From: Lachnospiraceae bacterium
GTDB lineage: Bacteria; Bacillota_A; Clostridia; Lachnospirales; Lachnospiraceae
Direction of reading: 5' to 3'
Assembly (NCBI GenBank): GCA_017523185.1
Contig: JAFWXB010000076.1
Coordinates: forward strand, 1 to 11,406
Length of the DNA stretch: 11,406 bases
Below, one piece after another: positions 7,644 to 11,406 of this stretch. Both the position numbers and the translations under genes were made by a program. The notes below the pieces were generated by a model. It ran no database searches. It was not told where the DNA came from and was given only the letters and a program-made list of their open reading frames with translations. Each line of letters begins with the position of its first letter. Within the stretch, counting starts at the first letter, position 1.

Positions 7644-9065
7644 TTATTTTAATGCTTCTACTACTTTTGGAAAATCCATAAAGTGAGACGCTTTTACTAA
7701 AATACTATCTCCTGTTTTTACATAAGATAACAGTTCTTTTATCATATCATCACGCGTTTCAAAATAAAATACCTTACAATTGGTTTCTTGTGATTTTACA
7801 CCATTTTCATATTCTTTGGCAAGTGTTCCTGCACAAAAAAGTGTATCTATTTTTTTATCAGCTACACATTGACCTACTCCATAATGCAATTCTTTTTCTT
7901 TTTCGCCTAATTCTCCCATATCTCCAAGAACTGCAATTGTTCTACCTAAACCATAAGAAAGTACGTCTAAAGCAGCTTTCATAGATACAGGATTTGCATT
8001 GTAGCAATCATCAATCACATACATACCATTCATTTTCATTACATTCGTACGACCTGCAATTGTTTTTGCTTCCTCAATACCTTTTTTAATTTCTTCTAAT
8101 GTAAGCCCTAACTCCAAACCTACTGCTGTTGCTGCTAATGCATTATATACATTATGTTGTCCCGGAATCGAAATTAAAACAGAAAAACTACCTACGGAAG
8201 TATGAATGGTCGCTTTCATTCCTTCTAATCCCATATTTTGAATATCGGTTGCATAAATACCTTTTTCTGCCATAGAAGCACCTTCTGTATCTGTTTTTGC
8301 TTCTTTTTCAATCCCATAAAAAACAGCTTGTTTTCCATTTACAATTCTTTTTGTAGAAAGTTTATCATCATCTCCATTTAAAACGGCTGTTCCATTTTGT
8401 TTCATATGTTCAAAACATTCTGTTTTTGCCTTTAACACACCATCTCTTGTACCTAAATTTTCCAAATGACATAATCCGACATTTGTAATCACACAAATAT
8501 CAGGATTTGCAATTTCAGAAAGACGATGCATTTCATTAAAATCAGAAATTCCCATTTCCAAAACAGCCACTTCATGTTCTTTTCGAATCCCAAAAATCGT
8601 AAGTGGTAAACCGATTTCATTGTTAAAATTACCTGCTGTTTTATGCACCAAAAATTTCTGTGAAATAACAGAAGAAATCATTTCTTTTGTACTTGTTTTT
8701 CCTACACTTCCTGTAATCCCAACGACTTTAATATCTAACCCTTGACGATAAAACTTTGCAATTTGTTTTAATGCAAGTTCTGTAGAATCAACTTTAATAT
8801 ATGGTCCTTTTGGTGCATCTAACTCCTGTTCGGAAAGAACACAACAAGCACCTTTTTCAAACACTTGTTCTATAAACGTATGTCCATCGACACGTTCTCC
8901 TTTAATTGGAATAAACAGATAATCTTGTTCTACAAGACGACTGTCTATGACTACCCCACAAATTACCTTTTCTTCTAATTCTTTTGGTCCTATATAAATA
9001 CCACCACAAGCAGTCGCAATATTTTTTAAAGTTAAATTTGGCATTTCATTTTTATTTATTATCAT
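7644..9065 (-). CDS. murF: UDP-N-acetylmuramoyl-tripeptide--D-alanyl-D-alanine ligase
   Basis: MurF catalyses the last cytoplasmic step of the peptidoglycan precursor, joining D-Ala-D-Ala to UDP-MurNAc-tripeptide with ATP. The 473 residues match the family length. An N-terminal substrate domain (about 10-105, with VVIDSRLVEQDYLFIPIKGERVDGH split over 38-62) is followed by the central ATPase with its P-loop TGSVGKTSTKE (118-128), NFNNEIGLP (146-154), LEMGISDFNEM (169-179) and GQHNVYNALAA (302-312). The C-terminal domain has DDCYNANPVSM (352-362), LGDMGELG (380-387) and LVKASHFMDF (456-465). The ATG at 9065 is preceded by GAGGT at 6-7 bases. It lies 79 bases after the DUF6440 gene, with a possible promoter of its own, and 31 bases before the cyclophilin. 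Its partner ddl, which makes its dipeptide substrate, is two genes upstream. Confidence 0.96.
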   Translation of the reverse strand: MIINKNEMPNLTLKNIATACGGIYIGPKELEEKVICGVVIDSRLVEQDYLFIPIKGERVDGHTFIEQVFEKGACCVLSEQELDAPKGPYIKVDSTELALKQIAKFYRQGLDIKVVGITGSVGKTSTKEMISSVISQKFLVHKTAGNFNNEIGLPLTIFGIRKEHEVAVLEMGISDFNEMHRLSEIANPDICVITNVGLCHLENLGTRDGVLKAKTECFEHMKQNGTAVLNGDDDKLSTKRIVNGKQAVFYGIEKEAKTDTEGASMAEKGIYATDIQNMGLEGMKATIHTSVGSFSVLISIPGQHNVYNALAATAVGLELGLTLEEIKKGIEEAKTIAGRTNVMKMNGMYVIDDCYNANPVSMKAALDVLSYGLGRTIAVLGDMGELGEKEKELHYGVGQCVADKKIDTLFCAGTLAKEYENGVKSQETNCKVFYFETRDDMIKELLSYVKTGDSILVKASHFMDFPKVVEALK

Positions 9066-9096
9066 TTATGTACCTCGATATTTCTATCCTTATTTA

Positions 9097-9125
9097 TTTA
9101 TATGATATTCTATGAAAAACGTCAT
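9097..9125 (-). promoter_or_regulatory. Possible internal promoter for murF
   Basis: On the minus strand ATGACG (9120-9125; four of six match TTGACA) is followed by 17 bases and TATAAA (9097-9102; five of six match TATAAT). It would start transcription about 25 bases before the murF ATG's ribosome binding region. It is plausible but unproven; murF may equally be read from the ddl promoter. Confidence 0.4.
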
Positions 9126-9144
9126 ATTTTTTGTATTGTTTACA

Positions 9145-9339
9145 TTAACTATTCATTTTAGTAGAAATTACAGGTTTTCCTTCTCTATCTAACAAAGGAG
9201 TCATTCCTCCTGCATATCCACTTACATGAAACACATAATTTACACCAGTTTCTTTATCTACCCAAATTTCTATAACACCTGAGCCACTTTGGGAATAAAC
9301 TTTCTCAAATCTTTTATTATCTTTTTTCTTATCAAACAT
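9145..9339 (-). CDS. Small DUF6440-type protein
   Basis: A 64-residue protein that I recognise by pattern as the DUF6440 type: RFEKVYSQSGSG (10-21), an acidic strand, DKETGVNYVFH (28-38) and the hallmark GYAGGMTPLLDREGKPV (41-57). No function is established for the family. The protein is highly charged at its N-terminus (MFDKKKDNKRFEK), has no membrane segment or signal peptide, and should be a small cytoplasmic beta-rich domain. Translation is well supported by GGAGAAA 5 bases before the ATG. It sits 54 bases after ddl and 79 bases before murF with no terminator on either side, so it is co-transcribed with ddl and perhaps with murF. That position does not prove a cell-wall role, since such small genes also occur in other settings. 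Confidence 0.85.
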   Translation of the reverse strand: MFDKKKDNKRFEKVYSQSGSGVIEIWVDKETGVNYVFHVSGYAGGMTPLLDREGKPVISTKMNS

Positions 9340-9393
9340 CTTAATTTCTCCAAATTGAGTTTTTTAATATCCTAATACAAAATAAACAAATTC

Positions 9394-10446
9394 TTATCTA
9401 TAACGCTTCATAGAAATCGCAATAATCTTCTCACACAATTCATTAAAATTCATTCCTACTGCTGCTGCTTCTTGTGGTAAAAGACTTGTTGGTGTCATTC
9501 CCGGAAGTGTATTTGCTTCTAAACAGAAAATTTCATTCTTTTCATTTAATAAGAAGTCAGAACGTGAATACGTATCCAATCCAATTGCTTTTGCTACTTC
9601 TTCTGCATATCTTTGCATCTGTGCTGAAATTTCTTCCGATAAATCTGCCGGACAAGTTTCTACTGCACTTCCTGCTTTATATTTATTCTTATAATCATAA
9701 AATCCTTGTAATGGTGCAATTTCAATTACAGGAAGGGCTTTACCTTCTATCACACCACAAGAAAATTCACGCCCCTGTACAAATTCTTCAATTACAAGTT
9801 CATCTTCAAAACGAAATGCTTCATCTAATGCTGATTGAAATTCTGCTTCATTTCTTACAATTGTAACACCGATACTAGAACCACCACAACAAGGTTTTAC
9901 AACAACAGGCAAACGAAGTCCTAATGTCTGAAATTCATTATTGCGTTTCTCTTTTGTCATTGCAATTCCTACCGGTGTTGGAATGTTATTCGCAATAAAA
10001 AATCGTTTTGCAATTCCTTTATTCATTGCAATTGCACTACTTAAATAATCACTTCCTGTATAGCGAATACCAAACAAATCAAACGCAGCTTGTAATTTTC
10101 CATTTTCGCCATTTTCACCATGTAATGCCATAAATACAATATCTGACATTTGACATAAACGAATCACATTTGGTCCAAAGAAGCAATCTGATTGGTCTTT
10201 TCTGGAGGCTTTTACTTTTGCAAGGTCCGGAGCAACTTCCGGAATATCTTCTGCTTTTACGCTGATTTCTTCTGCTCTCTCAAAAATGCCTTCTAAATCT
10301 TCTTCTTTGTCGCTATATCCCATAAATACATCAAGTAAAATTACACGATGTCCATTTTCTCTTAATGCTTTTGTTACCATGCTTCCCGTCTTAAAAGAAA
10401 CATCTCTTTCGGTACTAAGACCACCTGCTAATACAACAATATCCAT
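9394..10446 (-). CDS. ddl: D-alanine--D-alanine ligase
   Basis: An ATP-grasp enzyme of 350 residues that condenses two D-alanines, supplying the dipeptide used by MurF. Visible motifs are AGGLSTERDVS (7-17, with Glu13 as the first-site D-Ala contact), ALHGENGENGKLQ (107-119), the ATP-grasp glycine loop VKPCCGGSSIGV (183-194), EEFVQGREFSCGV (220-232), the omega-loop FYDYKNKY (249-256), RSDF (295-298) and LEANTLPGMTPTSL (309-322) with the Mg-binding Glu310 and Asn312. The Tyr-containing omega-loop is of the D-Ala-D-Ala type, not the D-Ala-D-Lac (VanA/B) type, so this is a housekeeping ligase and not a resistance enzyme. A linker at about 50-95 is longer than in short Ddl forms. The start is supported by AGAGGT 6-7 bases upstream. 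It is the first gene of the ddl-DUF6440-murF-cyclophilin cluster. Confidence 0.96.
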   Translation of the reverse strand: MDIVVLAGGLSTERDVSFKTGSMVTKALRENGHRVILLDVFMGYSDKEEDLEGIFERAEEISVKAEDIPEVAPDLAKVKASRKDQSDCFFGPNVIRLCQMSDIVFMALHGENGENGKLQAAFDLFGIRYTGSDYLSSAIAMNKGIAKRFFIANNIPTPVGIAMTKEKRNNEFQTLGLRLPVVVKPCCGGSSIGVTIVRNEAEFQSALDEAFRFEDELVIEEFVQGREFSCGVIEGKALPVIEIAPLQGFYDYKNKYKAGSAVETCPADLSEEISAQMQRYAEEVAKAIGLDTYSRSDFLLNEKNEIFCLEANTLPGMTPTSLLPQEAAAVGMNFNELCEKIIAISMKRYR

Positions 10447-10603
10447 ATATGTACCTCTTTCTTAATATATAAACTAACATAAATTCGATACTTTTTATTT
10501 TTCATAAAAATCATATATACTTCTAGCAACCTATTTATAATTATTTTATTCTTATGAAAAAATACATACTTTTTATTTTTTTTCATTTTTCGAACTCACG
10601 TTA
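10447..10603 (-). other. Long AT-rich leader of the ddl transcript
   Basis: If the promoter at 10610-10638 is right, ddl has an untranslated leader of about 155 nt. It contains two near-identical stretches (10488-10505 and 10566-10586) that differ only in the length of a T-run and lie 78 bases apart. It also has an AU-only hairpin (ATGAAAAAA at 10554-10562 with its complement ending at 10586). No known riboswitch, T-box or terminator is recognisable. The stretch from 10639 to 10787 beyond it holds only one hairpin. Confidence 0.4.
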
Positions 10604-10609
10604 ATTATT

Positions 10610-10638
10610 ATTGTATCATGTTTTTTTATGGATAACAA
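10610..10638 (-). promoter_or_regulatory. Extended -10 promoter for ddl
   Basis: On the minus strand TTGTTA (10633-10638) is followed by 17 bases and TACAAT (10610-10615), preceded by the extended -10 element TG (TGATACAAT). It is the best promoter match in the 341-base gap before ddl. Predicted start is near 10603. Confidence 0.6.
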
Positions 10639-10701
10639 CACGCAAATTAAGACTTACTTAATATAAAAACGATGTCTAATTAAAATAACTAAAAACAACT
10701 C

Positions 10702-10724
10702 AAGCAAATATTTGCAATTTGCTT
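10702..10724 (-). terminator. Weak candidate terminator after the orphan gene
   Basis: AAGCAAAT (10702-10709) and ATTTGCTT (10717-10724) form an 8-bp stem with a 7-base loop. On the minus strand it is followed by GAGTTGTTTTTAGTTATTTT, U-rich but interrupted. It lies 64 bases past the stop of the orphan gene and upstream of the ddl promoter, a sensible place for a terminator. An overlapping perfect 12-base palindrome GCAAATATTTGC (10704-10715) makes a protein-binding site an alternative. Confidence 0.35.
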
Positions 10725-10787
10725 TCACTATAGTTCTAACCGAATAACATATTTTTTATAAAAATAATACTTATCAATTCATATTAT

Positions 10788-11144
10788 CTATCCTTTATTA
10801 GCTTGCAAAATAGAAATCATACCAATAAATAATTCTCGTTCAAAATAATCATGTTCTTTTAATAAACTGCCATATTCATATATTTTTTTCTCCAAAAGTA
10901 TCGTATTCTTAATATCAATTTCAAAAAGAATTTGCCATAACAGTCTTAATTTTTGTGAATGACAATGCTCCATTAACATTGCAATATGTTTTTGTCTTTC
11001 TTTATCTTGTACTGTATCTAAAATATATGTTGCAATATTTGTATTTATATAATTCATTTCTAAGATTTTCCTCACTTTCGTAAATAACTTATTTTTCATC
11101 TTTACAATTTCCAAATTTTCAGAATATATAAAATAAAATTCCAT
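10788..11144 (-). CDS. Hypothetical small helical protein
   Basis: I do not recognise this 118-residue protein. It is rich in Lys, Glu, Ile and Leu and is predicted by eye to be almost wholly alpha-helical, with amphipathic stretches at about 16-45 (KNKLFTKVRKILEMNY), 48-60, 64-78 (KLRLLWQILFEIDIK) and 80-115. There is no signal peptide, clear membrane segment or known catalytic motif. A His-Cys-His cluster (60-62) is the only notable feature and is too short to call a metal site. The ATG at 11144 has AGGA only 2 bases away, which is tight. The ATG at 11099 (Met16) has a weak GGAAA 8 bases upstream and could be the true start, giving 103 residues. The gene has its own promoter, with tandem palindromes abutting it, so it is probably a single-gene, regulated unit. 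The coding evidence is length and context only. Confidence 0.6.
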   Translation of the reverse strand: MEFYFIYSENLEIVKMKNKLFTKVRKILEMNYINTNIATYILDTVQDKERQKHIAMLMEHCHSQKLRLLWQILFEIDIKNTILLEKKIYEYGSLLKEHDYFERELFIGMISILQANKG

Positions 11145-11180
11145 ATTCCTAATTACATAAAACTACTTTTTTCTACAAAT

Positions 11181-11210
11181 ATTATATCTCTATACAAATA
11201 CAATACACAA
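11181..11210 (-). promoter_or_regulatory. Promoter of the orphan gene
   Basis: On the minus strand a perfect TATAAT (11181-11186) lies 18 bases after TTGTGT (11205-11210), a poor -35 matching only TTG. The start would be near 11174, about 30 bases before the ATG. A good -10 with a weak -35 next to the palindromes at 11211-11241 fits a promoter that depends on an activator. Confidence 0.55.
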
Positions 11211-11241
11211 GTTGCGAAATGCGACAGTTGCAATTTGCAAC
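11211..11241. promoter_or_regulatory. Tandem palindromic operator-like sites
   Basis: Two 15-base palindromes follow each other with one base between: GTTGC-GAAAT-GCGAC (11211-11225) and GTTGC-AATTT-GCAAC (11227-11241). The second is perfect and extends to the 17-base AGTTGCAATTTGCAACT (11226-11242); the first has one mismatch. Centres are 16 bases apart. They abut the -35 box of the orphan gene. The pattern suggests two dimers of a helix-turn-helix regulator; I cannot name it. Confidence 0.6.
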
Positions 11242-11339
11242 TTATGATATTTTACTTAGATAGATTAAAATGCATAAATTTGTATATCTTACCATAAAAA
11301 ATATACCCCAAATAGTGGAAACACTTTTAATATCAATAC

Positions 11340-11384
11340 AAAAAAAGAGCCATACAACCCTTTAAACTCGGGTTGTACGGCTTT
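11340..11384 (-). terminator. Intrinsic terminator of a gene beyond the right edge
   Basis: A 15-position stem (11346-11360 with 11370-11384) is built on TACAACCC against GGGTTGTA, extended past one A/C mismatch by GCC/GGC and A/U pairs. The loop is 9 bases. On the minus strand it runs into seven T (11346-11340). It must end a minus-strand gene whose 3' end lies at or past the window edge. Confidence 0.85.
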
Positions 11385-11391
11385 ATAGGTT

Positions 11392-11406
11392 TTATTCCGG
11401 TTCAAT
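11392..11406 (-). CDS. Possible last codons of a gene outside the window
   Basis: The last bases of the window on the minus strand read Ile-Glu-Pro-Glu-stop, with TAA at 11392-11394, just 7 bases before the strong terminator stem. This fits the 3' end of the gene served by that terminator, but four codons cannot prove the frame and the product is unknown. Confidence 0.25.
   Translation of the reverse strand: MEPE

Noticed and set aside
9474..9866. Plus-strand open frame of 130 codons, Leu/His-rich
   Set aside because: Antisense to the well-conserved ddl; the composition is typical of a shadow frame opposite a real low-GC gene.
9394..10446. Possible vancomycin-resistance (D-Ala-D-Lac or D-Ala-D-Ser) ligase
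   Set aside because: The omega-loop is FYDYKNKY with the tyrosine typical of housekeeping Ddl, and no vanH, vanX or vanT partner is nearby.
1..11406. Defence, CRISPR, prophage or mobile-element system
   Set aside because: There are no spaced direct repeats, transposase, integrase or restriction motifs; base composition and gene orientation are uniform across the window.

Overview
The window looks like ordinary chromosomal DNA of a low-GC Firmicute, most likely a clostridium of the Lachnospiraceae type. The evidence is the AT-rich sequence, strong AGAGG/GGAGG ribosome binding sites, use of GTG as a start, and the gene order rel - MBL hydrolase - hemZ - hisS. Every recognisable gene lies on the minus strand, so transcription runs from right to left. 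I see no rRNA, tRNA, CRISPR array, insertion sequence, prophage or toxin-antitoxin pair.

Layout in transcription order. (1) At the right edge a strong intrinsic terminator (11340-11384) closes a gene lying beyond the window. (2) A small helical protein of unknown function (10788-11144) has its own promoter. Two tandem 15-bp palindromes of the form GTTGC-N5-GC(A/G)AC abut the -35 box. (3) A cell-wall cluster follows: ddl (D-Ala-D-Ala ligase), a 64-residue DUF6440-type protein, murF (adds D-Ala-D-Ala to the UDP-MurNAc-tripeptide) and a cytoplasmic cyclophilin. It starts from an extended -10 promoter with a leader of about 155 nt and ends at a strong terminator (7031-7075). Ddl makes the dipeptide that MurF consumes, so those two genes are consecutive steps of one pathway. 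(4) A lone GNAT acetyltransferase with an unusual N-terminal extension (6090-7019). (5) An AT-rich gap of about 0.5 kb carrying a near-consensus promoter. (6) The stringent-response operon: bifunctional rel, a glyoxalase-II-like metallo-hydrolase, the radical-SAM protein HemZ and hisS. The last three genes are translationally coupled or overlapping. hisS runs off the left edge.

The window is mostly housekeeping. The points most worth a second look are the tandem palindromes before the orphan gene, the HAD-like N-terminus of the GNAT protein, the hairpin that holds the rel stop codon in its loop where many Firmicutes have dtd, and the uncharacterised DUF6440 gene between ddl and murF. I found no convincing new multi-gene system.
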